A stretch of DNA of 64,000 nucleotides from Amycolatopsis lurida (GCF_900105055.1 NZ_FNTA01000004.1:1612001-1676000); one strand, 5' to 3'; positions 9,896 through 18,723 are shown, counted from the stretch's first letter. Translations and numbers: made by a program. Notes: generated by a model not told the origin, from the letters alone.

Positions 9896-10570
9896 TCAGC
9901 GGCGCAGGTCACCCGAAAGCCGCAGAGCGTCGGTCGCGATCCGCTCGATCAGCGGCTTGTCGGTCTGCTTGTTGTAGAAACCGGCCAGCACGATGGCCAC
10001 CTCCGGCCCGGTGACGTGGGAGTCGTAGGCCGCGTCCTGCCCGGAGATCTTCGGCGCGCCTTGGTCCTTGAAGGTCCCGTCACGCACCAAGTCGGACACG
10101 TTGCCCGTGCCGTCCTTGTCGGTGAGCGCCTTGAGCTGGGTCGCGGTGACCTCGCCGGGCATGGTGACCAGGACGACCGACACCAGCGCCTTCTTCCCCC
10201 CGGTCTCGGTCGTGTACAGCGCCCGCGAAAGGCGTGTGCACGGCGTGTCGGTGAAGAACTTCTTGGTGTCGCCGTAGGCCTTGCTCGCGCAGTCGGAGGT
10301 GACCTGCGGCCCCTCGACCAGCGTGTACTGGAACTGGCCGCTCTTCGACGGCGGGTCCGCGACCGGGGTGGGCTCCGGCTCGTGCCGGATCAGCCACCAG
10401 AGCAGGGCGGACACCACCGCGATGGCGACCAGCCCGGCGCCCTTCAGCGCCAGGCCCTTGGTGTCCCTCGGCGGATTCGGCGCGGGCGGCGGCCCGCCCG
10501 GCCCTGCCGGCCGCACCGGCTGAAGCCGGGCCGTTTCCGTCGGTCCCGGGGTAAATTGCGCACCAACCAC
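9896..10570 (-). CDS. Single-pass membrane protein of unknown function
   Basis: 224 residues; not recognised. A cytoplasmic Pro-rich N-terminus (residues 1-40) precedes one transmembrane helix (about 42-62, GLVAIAVVSALLWWLI). The extracytoplasmic domain has two Cys residues (SDCASK, TPCTRL) likely to form a disulfide, and a pattern of charged loops. This topology is common among actinobacterial conserved proteins of unknown role. The GTG start at 10570 gives VVGAQF. It is convergent with the DUF4439 gene; nothing in the neighbourhood suggests a function. Confidence 0.7.
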   Translation of the reverse strand: MVGAQFTPGPTETARLQPVRPAGPGGPPPAPNPPRDTKGLALKGAGLVAIAVVSALLWWLIRHEPEPTPVADPPSKSGQFQYTLVEGPQVTSDCASKAYGDTKKFFTDTPCTRLSRALYTTETGGKKALVSVVLVTMPGEVTATQLKALTDKDGTGNVSDLVRDGTFKDQGAPKISGQDAAYDSHVTGPEVAIVLAGFYNKQTDKPLIERIATDALRLSGDLRR

Positions 10571-10604
10571 GGGAACATACGGTAGTTCACGCCGCTCCGG
10601 CGGT

Positions 10605-11624
10605 TCACCCGAACGTGCTTATCACCCGTTCGACGTCGTCAGCCGTGTTGTAGAGATGGAAGCCGAACCGCTGCCGCCCGGCCCGGGTACCGGCCACGAT
10701 GCCCGCTTCCCGCACCCGGCGGGCGTCGGCGTCGAGCGAGACGATCGCGCTCCCCTGACCGGGTGAGCCGAGCGCTTCGAGGAGCGAGTCGGCGAGCCCC
10801 ACGCAGTGCGCGCGGACGGCGGCGAGGTCGAGAGACGCGAGGTAGTCCAGCGAGGCCGCGGCGCCGACGAACGCGAGCCAGGCCGGGGACAGGTCGAGCG
10901 AGCGTGTGCCCTCGGCGAGCCTGAGCGGGAGGCCGTAGACGGTCTGCCAGCGGTCCTCTCCCGCGTACCAGTTCGCGGCGACCGGCACCGCCCGCTCCAG
11001 CACCCGCGGATGCGCGGCCAGCCACGCCGCCCCGCGCGGCGCGAGCAGCCATTTGTATCCGGCGGCGACCACCCAGTCGGCCCAGCCGAGGTCCAGCGGC
11101 TGCCAGCCGGCGGCCTGGGTGGCGTCGAGCAGGACCGCGGCACCCGCCGCCTCGGCCGCGGCCCGGAGCGCGCCGAGGTCGACCTGGGCACCGTCGGCCG
11201 ACTGGACGACGCTGACCGCGACGAGGTCGTGCCCCTCGACACGTGCGGTCAGCTCGGCCAACGGGACTTCGGTGACCTTCACCCCTCGGCGGGCCTGGGC
11301 CGCGAACGGGAAGGTGACGCTCGTGAAGTCGTTCGCGGCGGCCAGCACGCTGGCACCGTCGGGGAGGCCGGCGGCCACGTTCGCGATCAGCTGCGAGACG
11401 GACGCCCCGATCGCGATCCGCTCCGCCGGGACCCCGATCATCGCGCCGAAACCCGCCCTGGTCCGCGCGACGGGCTCGTCGAAGTCCACCGGGCGGGCTT
11501 CGCCGCGGCGCCACCGCTCGACCGCCTCCGCGACGGCGTCGGCCACGTGCGACGGCGGGACGCCGATGCTGGGCGTGTTCAGATAGCCGGGCGGGACGGC
11601 GAATTCGGCTCCGAAGGTCTGCAT
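10605..11624 (-). CDS. Class V aminotransferase-like PLP enzyme
   Basis: 339 residues. Fold type I PLP enzyme of the aminotransferase class V/cysteine desulfurase family. The Schiff-base lysine is K191 in AGYKWLLAPRG, a typical class V signature; LLDATQAAGW supplies the Asp and Gln that contact the cofactor. There is no active-site Cys loop of a true NifS/IscS enzyme, so a transaminase, isopenicillin N epimerase-like or kynureninase-like role is more likely than desulfuration. It starts 10 nt after the stop of the PEP-mutase-family gene, so the two probably share a transcript. Confidence 0.82.
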   Translation of the reverse strand: MQTFGAEFAVPPGYLNTPSIGVPPSHVADAVAEAVERWRRGEARPVDFDEPVARTRAGFGAMIGVPAERIAIGASVSQLIANVAAGLPDGASVLAAANDFTSVTFPFAAQARRGVKVTEVPLAELTARVEGHDLVAVSVVQSADGAQVDLGALRAAAEAAGAAVLLDATQAAGWQPLDLGWADWVVAAGYKWLLAPRGAAWLAAHPRVLERAVPVAANWYAGEDRWQTVYGLPLRLAEGTRSLDLSPAWLAFVGAAASLDYLASLDLAAVRAHCVGLADSLLEALGSPGQGSAIVSLDADARRVREAGIVAGTRAGRQRFGFHLYNTADDVERVISTFG

Positions 11625-11634
11625 GCTCCCGAGA

Positions 11635-12396
11635 TTAATGAGATCCCGGGAGCAGGGCGGCGACGTCGGCGTACGACGGCGGGGTCAGCGGGAGCTCGCC
11701 GCCGTCGCGAACGGCCTCCACCGTGCGCAGCGTGGCGGCCAGTGCCATCCGGTACGGCAGCGAACCGAGGCTGACCCGCGCGACGCCGAGCCCGGCCAGT
11801 CCGTCGACGGTGACCTTGCCGGGCAGGAACAGCAGGTTCACCGGCACCCCGACGGCCTCCACCAGCCGCTCGACGTCGGCGGGCGCGGCGAGCCCCGGCA
11901 CGAACACTCCGTCGGCACCTGCGTCCACATAGGACAGACAGCGATCGATCGCGGTGTCGATGTCGGGCTCCCCCAGCCAATGTGTGTCCGTCCGCGCGTT
12001 GACGAAGAGCCCGGGAGCGCGCTCCTTCGCCGCCGCGATCTTGGCCGCGTGCCCCACGGGGTCGCCGAGGGCGTCTTCGAGGTTGATGCCCGCGACACCG
12101 GCTTTGGCGAGTTCCGCCGCCAGCGCGCCGACCTCGCCCGGGTCTTCGCTGAACCCGTCCGCGAGGTCGACGCTGATCAGCGTGTCCAGTTCGGTGAGCC
12201 GCCGCGCCAGCCGGACGGTGGCGTCCTTCGAGGACGGCGCGCCGTCCGGCTCGCCCTCGGCGGCCGAGACCCCGAGGCTGGTCGTGCCGAGCGCCGGGAA
12301 GCCTTGCGCGGCAAGGAAGGCGGCGGCGCCGAAGTCCCAGACGTTCGGCAGGAGCAGCGGAGAACCGGGAACGTGCAGTGCGGCGAATGCGGTCAT
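11635..12396 (-). CDS. Isocitrate lyase/PEP mutase superfamily protein
   Basis: 253 residues, a TIM-barrel enzyme of the phosphoenolpyruvate mutase/isocitrate lyase superfamily, which makes or breaks C-C or P-C bonds next to a carboxylate using Mg2+. Visible are LLLPNVWDFGAA near the N-terminus, SVDLADGFSEDP, GINLEDAL and VNARTD, which are the metal and substrate loops. The KKCGH motif of true isocitrate lyase is absent, so it is a short oxaloacetate hydrolase or PEPM-like member of unknown substrate. The ATG at 12396 is preferred over longer forms. Upstream partner of the aminotransferase gene. Confidence 0.82.
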   Translation of the reverse strand: MTAFAALHVPGSPLLLPNVWDFGAAAFLAAQGFPALGTTSLGVSAAEGEPDGAPSSKDATVRLARRLTELDTLISVDLADGFSEDPGEVGALAAELAKAGVAGINLEDALGDPVGHAAKIAAAKERAPGLFVNARTDTHWLGEPDIDTAIDRCLSYVDAGADGVFVPGLAAPADVERLVEAVGVPVNLLFLPGKVTVDGLAGLGVARVSLGSLPYRMALAATLRTVEAVRDGGELPLTPPSYADVAALLPGSH

Positions 12397-12495
12397 GTCA
12401 CGACGGTAGCCGCCGGATGCTTCGGTGACGGCCGAAGCGTCACCGCGGGTGCGCATGTTTCCGCAACACCTGACCGGCCGCCCACCCCCGCCGAC

Positions 12496-12549
12496 GTTGC
12501 GAAAGCCACTTCCGCAACGTTGAAGGTTGCAAAAGTGGCTTTCGCAACG
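12496..12549. repeat. Palindromic intergenic repeat (GCGAAAGCCACTT type), copy 1
   Basis: An imperfect 54-bp palindrome made of GTTGCGAAAGCCACTT and AAGTGGCTTTCGCAAC arms with an inner GCAACGTTGAAGGTTGC. Near-identical elements are at 22296-22348 and 22399-22451, all in gene-free DNA. It may be a terminator or a miniature mobile palindrome. Confidence 0.7.
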
Positions 12550-12587
12550 TGACGGTCACCGGACGCGTGCCCGAACTCGGCGGACGA

Positions 12588-12628
12588 AGAGCCCCTTCGC
12601 CGCATCAGACGCAGCGAAGGGAGCTTTC
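12588..12628. repeat. Imperfect hairpin related to 9841-9885
   Basis: Arms CCCTTCGC and GCGAAGGG with flanking AAGAGCC and AGCTTT; spacing and layout match the perfect hairpin at 9841-9885. It lies just downstream of the PH-domain gene stop and could terminate it. Confidence 0.5.
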
Positions 12629-12655
12629 GCAACGTCAGTCGCCCAACCCGAAGCG

Positions 12656-14161
12656 TCAGGCCCGTTCCAGGAAGGGCGTCAGCAGCTCCGGCACGGACTC
12701 CTCCGCGAAAAGCAGGCCCTGCTCCTCCCCCGCGTCGTACACCGAGTACGCCCCGGCACCGGCGGCCGTGGTCGCCACGACGGTCAGCAATCCCTTGCGC
12801 CGCTGGAAGATCGACTGTTTCACCGTCCACCCGATCACGCCTTCGCGTTCCAGCGCGAACGTGCTCCGCCGCACGGTCCCGTGCCGTCCGACGAGGTACC
12901 GCCCGGTGATCCCGTGTCCCAGGTTGCGGTAGGCGTCCAGCGCCAGCAGCACCGAAACCGGCAGCAGTACGACGCCGAGCGCGGCGCCGATCACCAGCAG
13001 GACGTCGGTCAGCAGGAGACCGAGAAGCGCGAAGATCGCCAGCAGGACCACCACCGAACCGACCCACCAGCGCAGCAGCCGTCCCCGCGCGGCGCGGGGG
13101 TGGCCGGTGAGCCGGACGGCTTCGGTCGGCGAGACCGGTTCGCGCAGGACCGCCGCGGCGACCCGGTTGGCCGTCGCGACGGGCGCGGCGGGCAGGAGGG
13201 TGTGGTAGTCGGTCTTGTCCTTGTCGTCGCTCTGCCGCATGCCGGTGGCGATCGCGTCGACCCGTGCCGCGCCGGAGATCCGGTTCCCGAGCGGTTCGAC
13301 GAGGTCGACGCCGCGCATCCGGCTTTCCTCGATCGAGATCGAGCGCGTGGTGAACAGTCCGCGGCGCACCCGCAGCGTGCCGCCGGATTCGCGGTCGAGC
13401 CGGTAGTTCCACCACATCTCGATCCACAGGCCCAGCGCGCCGACCACGCCGACGACCATCGCGATCGCCAGCAGGATCAGGATCGCCACCACCAGCGGGA
13501 TGCCGCGGAACAGGCCGATCACCCAGTCGACCAGGCCTTTCTGCAGGCCCGCCCATTCGGAGATCTGCATGAGGCCACCGCCGGCCGCGAGGCCCAATGT
13601 CGGCGTCAGGAACGACATCGGCGCGTAGCGGATCCAGCTCCGGTCGAGTTCGGCGAGCGGCGCGTCGTCGTCGGTCTCCGCGATTTCCGCGCGGCGCAGC
13701 AGGTCCGCGCGCAGCCGTTCGGCCTCGGCGCGCGAGACGGGGTTGAGCTTGATCCGGCCCTGCCCGCCCGACTCGTGCGAACCGGTGCCGATGGTCACCA
13801 CCGCGACGCCGAACAGCCGGTGCAGCGGGTTCGCCGTCAGGTCGACGTTGCGGATCCGGTCTCGCTGCAGGGATTTCCGCGATCGGAAGACCAGGGTGAA
13901 CGCCGTCTCCAGCCGGTCGGGCGTGACCCGGTACCGCACGCCCTTCCAGTAGAAGAGGTCGGCCAGCACGCCGCCGGCGACGAGCACCACCCCGCCCGCG
14001 ACGACCCAGGCGAGCGCGACCCAGAACCGCGCTCCGCCGCCCACGATCGCGGCCGTGGTCGGGATCGCGGCACCGACGGCCGCGCCGGTCATCATCACCG
14101 CGGTGACGGCGAGAGTCCGTTTGTCGAGTGTGTTCCAGCCTTCGAACTCGCCCGAGGTCAT
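12656..14161 (-). CDS. YdbT-like membrane protein with bacterial PH domains
   Basis: 501 residues. It has paired transmembrane helices near residues 18-65, and again near 190-250 and 350-400, separating repeated bPH_2 (PF03703, DUF304) domains: a first with FYWKGVRYRVTPDRLE and LQRDRIRNVDL, later ones with RRGLFTTRSISIEESRMRGVDL and YLVGRHGTVRRSTFALEREGVIG. These are membrane-associated PH-fold modules of unclear function; B. subtilis YdbT/YdbS have been linked to resistance to antimicrobial compounds. ATG at 14161 overlaps the preceding gene's stop (ATGA), so the two are translationally coupled. Confidence 0.85.
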   Translation of the reverse strand: MTSGEFEGWNTLDKRTLAVTAVMMTGAAVGAAIPTTAAIVGGGARFWVALAWVVAGGVVLVAGGVLADLFYWKGVRYRVTPDRLETAFTLVFRSRKSLQRDRIRNVDLTANPLHRLFGVAVVTIGTGSHESGGQGRIKLNPVSRAEAERLRADLLRRAEIAETDDDAPLAELDRSWIRYAPMSFLTPTLGLAAGGGLMQISEWAGLQKGLVDWVIGLFRGIPLVVAILILLAIAMVVGVVGALGLWIEMWWNYRLDRESGGTLRVRRGLFTTRSISIEESRMRGVDLVEPLGNRISGAARVDAIATGMRQSDDKDKTDYHTLLPAAPVATANRVAAAVLREPVSPTEAVRLTGHPRAARGRLLRWWVGSVVVLLAIFALLGLLLTDVLLVIGAALGVVLLPVSVLLALDAYRNLGHGITGRYLVGRHGTVRRSTFALEREGVIGWTVKQSIFQRRKGLLTVVATTAAGAGAYSVYDAGEEQGLLFAEESVPELLTPFLERA

Positions 14162-14670
14162 GTCGCGTCCCCCGGCGTCGCCTGCGTCGTTTCGGTGAGC
14201 TGCTCCGCCAGGCTCGCGGCCAGCTCGTGGTCGAGCCCGCGGATCTTGACCGCGCCCCGCGCCGACGCGGTGGTGACCGTGACGGTCGCGAGCTTGAACA
14301 CCTGCTGCAGCGGACCGCGCAGGGTGTCCACGGTCTGGATCCGCGACATCGGCGCGACGCGCCACTCCTGCCAGAAGAACCCGGAGCGGGCGTACACCGC
14401 CGTCTCCGTGACCTCCCAGCGATGCACCTTGAACCACCACAGCGGCATCGCGATCACCCAGACCAGGCCCAGCACCGCGATCACCGCCGCCGGTGCCAGC
14501 AGCCAGAACCGCGCGGGCGCGATGAGCAGCCCGAGCACCACCAGTACCAGCACCGGAGCGCCCCAGAAAAGCGTTCCCTGCAGCCGCCACCAGCCCACGA
14601 CCCGCTGGTCCAGCGCGTTCCGCGGCGGCCTCAGCCGCACCTTCCCCCGTTCGGCTTCCACCGAAATCAC
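14158..14670 (-). CDS. YdbS-like PH-domain membrane protein
   Basis: 170 residues. Two adjacent transmembrane helices (about 33-75, with GAPVLVLVVLGLLI) are followed by one bPH_2 domain: WWFKVHRWEVTETAVYARSGFFWQEWRVAPMSRIQTVDT. It forms a YdbS/YdbT-type pair with the next gene, overlapping it by four bases. The start GTG 14670 is a judgement; GTG at 14661 is possible. The divergent TetR gene and its two palindromic operators lie just upstream, so this pair may be under that regulator's control. Confidence 0.82.
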   Translation of the reverse strand: MISVEAERGKVRLRPPRNALDQRVVGWWRLQGTLFWGAPVLVLVVLGLLIAPARFWLLAPAAVIAVLGLVWVIAMPLWWFKVHRWEVTETAVYARSGFFWQEWRVAPMSRIQTVDTLRGPLQQVFKLATVTVTTASARGAVKIRGLDHELAASLAEQLTETTQATPGDAT

Positions 14671-14686
14671 CCCCGACGAATGTTTA

Positions 14687-14742
14687 CAATGCGATCGCAT
14701 CGCAATAGCGTCGGACAGTAGTGGCAATGCGATCGCATGGCA
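14687..14742. promoter_or_regulatory. Twin palindromic operators between PH-domain pair and TetR
   Basis: Two identical perfect 12-bp palindromes, ATGCGATCGCAT, at 14689-14700 and 14727-14738, 38 bp apart centre to centre, in a shared longer context (RCAATGCGATCGCATSGCAA). They sit upstream of both divergent genes, the classic place for autoregulatory TetR sites. Confidence 0.75.
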
Positions 14743-14755
14743 AACAGCGGAACGG

Positions 14756-15373
14756 ATGGTGAGGGTGCCGAAGCAGGTGGATCACGCGGCGCGACGCGCG
14801 GAGATCGCCGAGGCGCTGACGAGGCTGACGGCCACGCGGGGCCTCGAAGGAGTCAGCCTCCGGCACGTCGCCGCCGAAGCGGGCATGTCGATGGGCTTGG
14901 TGCAGCACTACTTCAAGACCAAGGACGAGATGCTGCTGTTCGCCGTCGAACGCCGCTCGCAGGTCTACGAAGAGCGCATCAAGGCCCAGCTGAAGGCCGG
15001 CGAACTGCCGTCGACACCGAAGGCCATCATCCGCGCGATCATGATCGAGATCCTGCCGCTCGACAAACGCCGCCGCGGCGACTGGCTGATGGGGGTTGCG
15101 TTCTTCATCCGCGCGATCTCCGACCCGTCGTTCGCGGCCGCGTTCACCGACGGTGTCCCCCAGCTGTTCGAGCTGTTCGCCCTCCTGATCCGCCAGGGAC
15201 AGGAGGCGGGCGATGTCGACAAGTCGGCCGACCCGATGCACGAATCCGCGATCCTCTGGGCACTCGCCGATTCGCAGGGCACCAACATCGTGATGAAACA
15301 CCGCACGCCGGACGAGGCGCTTTCCACTGTGGACTACCAACTCGACCGGCTGTTCGGTCAGGCGGTGAGCTGA
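14756..15373 (+). CDS. TetR/AcrR family transcriptional regulator
   Basis: 205 residues. The N-terminal helix-turn-helix occupies residues 10-60 (TRGLEGVSLRHVAAEAGMSMGL, then VQHYFKTKDEMLL). The C-terminal ligand domain resembles the BetI/TetR_C group. The twin ATGCGATCGCAT palindromes just upstream are probable operators, so it likely represses itself and the divergent PH-domain pair. The ATG at 14756 is followed by in-frame GTG alternatives. Its 3' end overlaps the converging HxlR gene by 16 nt. Confidence 0.88.
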   Translation: MVRVPKQVDHAARRAEIAEALTRLTATRGLEGVSLRHVAAEAGMSMGLVQHYFKTKDEMLLFAVERRSQVYEERIKAQLKAGELPSTPKAIIRAIMIEILPLDKRRRGDWLMGVAFFIRAISDPSFAAAFTDGVPQLFELFALLIRQGQEAGDVDKSADPMHESAILWALADSQGTNIVMKHRTPDEALSTVDYQLDRLFGQAVS

Positions 15374-15720
15374 CCGTCGTGGTTCTTGCGCGCGTCGAGC
15401 ACTTCGCCCATGTGGACGCGAGCCCACTTGTCGAGCATCTCGAGCGGTTCGGCGAGGTTGCGGCCGAGCGCGGTCAGCTCGTACTCGACGCGCGGAGGGA
15501 TCTCCGGGTACGCGGTGCGCGTCAGGATGCCGTCGCGGACGAGGCTGCGCAGCGTCTGGGTGAGGACCTTCTGCGAGATGCCGCGCACGCGTTTGCCGAT
15601 CTCGGTGAACCGGAGCGGGCCGTCGCCGAGCACGCCGACGATCAGCACGGTCCACTGATCGCCGATGCGGTCGAGCAGCGCACGGGTGGGACAGTCGGGG
15701 TCGTACGGGTTTCCGAGCAC
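15358..15720 (-). CDS. HxlR family winged-helix regulator
   Basis: 120 residues. A single HxlR-type winged helix with the family landmarks DRIGDQWTVLIVGVL, RFTEIGKRVRGISQKVLTQ and RTAYPEIPPRVEYELT. An N-terminal Cys in PDCPTRA matches the redox-sensitive Cys of many HxlR proteins. GTG start preceded by AGGAGG. Gene order on the minus strand is SRPBCC, TetR, HxlR, with only 35 nt before this gene, so they may be co-transcribed. It probably controls a nearby stress or detoxification gene; the target is not evident. Confidence 0.88.
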   Translation of the reverse strand: MLGNPYDPDCPTRALLDRIGDQWTVLIVGVLGDGPLRFTEIGKRVRGISQKVLTQTLRSLVRDGILTRTAYPEIPPRVEYELTALGRNLAEPLEMLDKWARVHMGEVLDARKNHDGQLTA

Positions 15721-15755
15721 GTGACCTCCTCACTCTCCCCGGGAGAGTAACACGC

Positions 15756-16379
15756 CTAGCGAGAGGGGGTGGGCTGCATCAGCGCCTCGAACAGCAGGAT
15801 CAGATGACGGCGGCCGCGTTCCCAGCGCGCCTCCAGTTCGGTCTGGTCGCGAGTCGCCCAGCTGGCGATGAGGATGCCGCGGACGACGTCCATCGCGGTG
15901 TACACCGCGTGCAGGAACTCCGGATGCGCCGAATGGTCCGGCAGGAGCGCCTTGCCGAACTCGACCAGGCTGCTCGTCGCGATCGGCTCGACGACCGCCA
16001 TCTGGGCGCGCAGTTCCGCGTCGGTCCGCGACGCCACCCACAGTTCCACCGTCGCCGAGAAGACCGGCCCCTGGTGCATCTCCCACAGCAGCTGCAAAGC
16101 GTCCCCGACCGGGTCCGCCGATGCCTTGAGCCGGTCGATCTCAGCCATCGCGACCTCGGCGCGCTTGGCCGCGAGATGCCGGATCGCGGAGGTGACGAGA
16201 TCGGTCTTGGTCGGGAAATGGTGCACCTGCGCGCCGCGGGTCACCCCGGCGCGATCCGCGACGCGGGTGGTCGTGGTGCCCGCGTAGCCGTATTCGACGA
16301 GACAGTCGATCGTGGCGTCGAGCAGCCTGACGCGCATCGCGGCGCTGCGTTCCTCCTGGGTGCGTCGTGGGGCTGCCAT
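15756..16379 (-). CDS. TetR family transcriptional regulator
   Basis: 207 residues. N-terminal helix-turn-helix at residues 15-62 (GYAGTTTTRVADRAGVTRGA, then QVHHFPTKTDLV). The C-terminal domain is a TetR ligand-binding fold with MDVVRGILIASW. It follows the SRPBCC gene by 9 nt, so the two form an operon and the regulator probably senses a small molecule related to the SRPBCC protein. The last residues run QPTPSR. Confidence 0.87.
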   Translation of the reverse strand: MAAPRRTQEERSAAMRVRLLDATIDCLVEYGYAGTTTTRVADRAGVTRGAQVHHFPTKTDLVTSAIRHLAAKRAEVAMAEIDRLKASADPVGDALQLLWEMHQGPVFSATVELWVASRTDAELRAQMAVVEPIATSSLVEFGKALLPDHSAHPEFLHAVYTAMDVVRGILIASWATRDQTELEARWERGRRHLILLFEALMQPTPSR

Positions 16380-16388
16380 GCGCCTACT

Positions 16389-16826
16389 TTATGGTGCGCC
16401 GCGCGACGCGCGCGCCACGAGGCTCTCGACCATGCGGCCGAGGAAGTGGCCGAGGAACCGGCGATGGAACCAGCCGGTGCCCGGCACCTTGGCGGTGAAC
16501 GTGGAATGCCAATGGATCCCGGTGCCGTCCCGCTCGGGAGTGAGGTCGACGTAGGCGCGGTAGTCGCGCAGCGGGAGCCCCTTCTTCAGGGCGTAGCCGA
16601 AGCGCTTGCCGGGTTCGAGCGCGATGACCTCTTCGCAGCTGTGGACGCCGTTGGTGCTGAAGACGCCGACGGCGCCGAGGCCGTTCTCGTCGCCCTTCTC
16701 GAGGAGGCGGAACGAGCCCATGGGTGACCAGTCGGGCCAACGCTCGCGGTCCACAAGGAGCGCGTAGACGGCTTCGGGGCTCGCGCTCGTGTGGCCGTGG
16801 ACGGAAATGCGCTGGATCTTCGCCAT
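16389..16826 (-). CDS. SRPBCC family protein (polyketide cyclase/START-like)
   Basis: 145 residues. The START/Bet v1-like fold binds hydrophobic ligands in a deep cavity. Characteristic opening ISVHGHTSASPEAVYALLVDRERWPDWSPM, a Trp-x-x-W motif and the C-terminal helix FLGHFLGRMVESLVA are all seen. It may be a polyketide cyclase-like or lipid-binding protein; no biosynthetic neighbours point to one. First gene of an apparent operon with the TetR regulator; the gap to the upstream hydrolase stop is about 30 nt. Confidence 0.83.
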   Translation of the reverse strand: MAKIQRISVHGHTSASPEAVYALLVDRERWPDWSPMGSFRLLEKGDENGLGAVGVFSTNGVHSCEEVIALEPGKRFGYALKKGLPLRDYRAYVDLTPERDGTGIHWHSTFTAKVPGTGWFHRRFLGHFLGRMVESLVARASRGAP

Positions 16827-16856
16827 ACGTGCTCCTTCCCTCTCGCAAGTAGGTGA

Positions 16857-18650
16857 CTAATTGCGGGCAGCGACCGGGACTGAGAGCGAAGTAGCACCCA
16901 GGTCGAAGGTCACCCGGGAGCCGAGAGCGGGCAGCGCCGGGTCGAACATGTCCCCGTCGGTCCCGCCCAGGACGAGCGCCAGCCGGTGCCCCGCCGGGAC
17001 GACGTGGTCCAGGCTGCTCAGCCGGAACGTCATCGTGTACGCCTTGCCTGGCACGAGCGGTTCGCCGCGCCACAGCGAGCGGTGGTGGCCGAGGTCCGCC
17101 CAGCCGGTCGCCACGATCCGTTTGTCCACAGTGGTCGGATCGGCGACGGTGTCGAGGAAGCAGCCGGTGTCCGCGGCGGTGCCCGCGCCCCAGCAGGAGC
17201 GGGTCGTCAGGTTCTTGATGCCCAGCGCGGGGAACTTCGTGTTCCGCGCGGTCGCGGGGCCGTAGTCGACCAGCACCGCGCCGATCCGCGCGGCGGATTT
17301 GCCGGAGCGCGCGGTCACCGTGACGGTGGCGGTCCCGGCGACACGGGTGTCCGTCCGCATCGGTTCACCCGTGAAGACGAGCCGTTCGGGGCTGGGTTGA
17401 GACGGGTTCTCCACCCACTGCGACGCCCCGCGTGCCGGATCGTCGGTCATCGAGGCCGTGCCTGACGAAGGGCGATTCCCCAGCCCGCCCGACACCGCTG
17501 GCCACAACACGCGTGTCTGGGTGGCGGGCGGCCAACGGCGCTCGTCGGTCCAGCGATCGGGGGTGTGCTCGATCCGGATCGCGGGCTCGGTCTCGACGCC
17601 GTTGCGGACGCCGAGCAGCCAGCGGTCGAACCAGCGGTGCAGGGTCTTCACGAACAGCGATCGGTCGAGGTCGAACGGGTCGACGTGCGCCGCCTGGTGC
17701 AACCACGCCTTGCGCGGCACGCCGTATGCGTTCAACGCCTCCCACCAAGGGCCGAACTGGATCGGGTTGACGTTGAGATCGTGGAAACCCATCGACGCGA
17801 AAACGCTCGCACGCACCTTGCCGGTCTTCGCGACGTAGTCGAGCCCGCGCCAGTAGTCGTTGAAGTTCCCGTCCGTGCCCGCGCGCCGCGCGTTGTCCTC
17901 TTCGAACGGGCGGCACAGTTTCCCGGCGCGCTCGTTGTAGAAACCGGGACCGCCCGCCCAGCCGAAGTAGGCGCCGTGCGAGTTGTGGACCTCGTAGTAC
18001 GAGCTGACCCCGGCGATCGGCACGATGGTCTTCAGGCCTTCGATCCCGGACGCGGCCATCCCGATCGCCGTCGCCCCGTCCTGCGACTTCCCGATCGCCC
18101 CGACCGATCCGTTCGCCCACTCCGCGCGCACGCGCTCGGGCCCGAACGGCGTCCGGAAGGCCCGTGCGCGCCCGTTGAGCCAGTTCACGACGCCGTTGCC
18201 GGACGCGACGTCGTCGAAGCACCCGGACGAGCGATTGGTGCCCCCGACGTCGACCAGCACGACCGCGTACCCGCGCGGGACGAAGTAGTTGTCGTAGAAG
18301 AGCGGGAATTGCGACGGCGTGCCGTCGGGGAGATACGTCTTCGGCTGGCGCTCGTTACCGCGCCCGACCTTCTCGAAGTACGGGCTGACGTCCATGATCA
18401 CCGGAACGCCCTGCCCGCGCGCGGCGGGTTCCGCCGGGCGGATGATGTCGGCGGCGACCCGGTCGGCCTGCCCGTCGCGGTCGAGGTCCTGGCCGGTCTC
18501 CACCCAGGCGGTCTCCCGGATGGCCTTCTCGTAGGAGAACACCGGCTCGCTGACGCCTTCGCGCAGGACGAACGCGGGTGACGCGACGGCGGGTGCGGCG
18601 GTCAGCAGCAGTGTCGCCACCACGGTGGCGGTCAAGGTCTTGAGCCCCAT
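16857..18650 (-). CDS. Secreted CocE/NonD-type hydrolase (Xaa-Pro dipeptidyl-peptidase family S15)
   Basis: 597 residues. A Sec signal peptide (MGLKTLTATVVATLLLTAAPAVAS) precedes an alpha/beta hydrolase. The nucleophile is the Ser in AIGKSQDGAT near residue 190, replacing the usual GKSYDG; the His lies in QAAHVDPF. The C-terminal beta-sandwich (about 430-597) is the X-Pro dipeptidyl-peptidase C-terminal domain with SSLDHVVPAGHRLALVLGG. It probably cleaves N-terminal Xaa-Pro dipeptides or esters outside the cell. The gene stands alone, divergent from a small secreted protein gene. Confidence 0.88.
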   Translation of the reverse strand: MGLKTLTATVVATLLLTAAPAVASPAFVLREGVSEPVFSYEKAIRETAWVETGQDLDRDGQADRVAADIIRPAEPAARGQGVPVIMDVSPYFEKVGRGNERQPKTYLPDGTPSQFPLFYDNYFVPRGYAVVLVDVGGTNRSSGCFDDVASGNGVVNWLNGRARAFRTPFGPERVRAEWANGSVGAIGKSQDGATAIGMAASGIEGLKTIVPIAGVSSYYEVHNSHGAYFGWAGGPGFYNERAGKLCRPFEEDNARRAGTDGNFNDYWRGLDYVAKTGKVRASVFASMGFHDLNVNPIQFGPWWEALNAYGVPRKAWLHQAAHVDPFDLDRSLFVKTLHRWFDRWLLGVRNGVETEPAIRIEHTPDRWTDERRWPPATQTRVLWPAVSGGLGNRPSSGTASMTDDPARGASQWVENPSQPSPERLVFTGEPMRTDTRVAGTATVTVTARSGKSAARIGAVLVDYGPATARNTKFPALGIKNLTTRSCWGAGTAADTGCFLDTVADPTTVDKRIVATGWADLGHHRSLWRGEPLVPGKAYTMTFRLSSLDHVVPAGHRLALVLGGTDGDMFDPALPALGSRVTFDLGATSLSVPVAARN

Positions 18651-18723
18651 CGTCCGAGTATCGCTTACAAAACCCGAACATTTCCCCCACATTCCTCGTA
18701 TCCGGCCGCGCGACGCTCTTCGC

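Noticed and set aside
12527..14755. Long plus-strand frame leading into the TetR gene
   Set aside because: It is antisense to the PH-domain genes; the true TetR start has its own operators and a family N-terminus.
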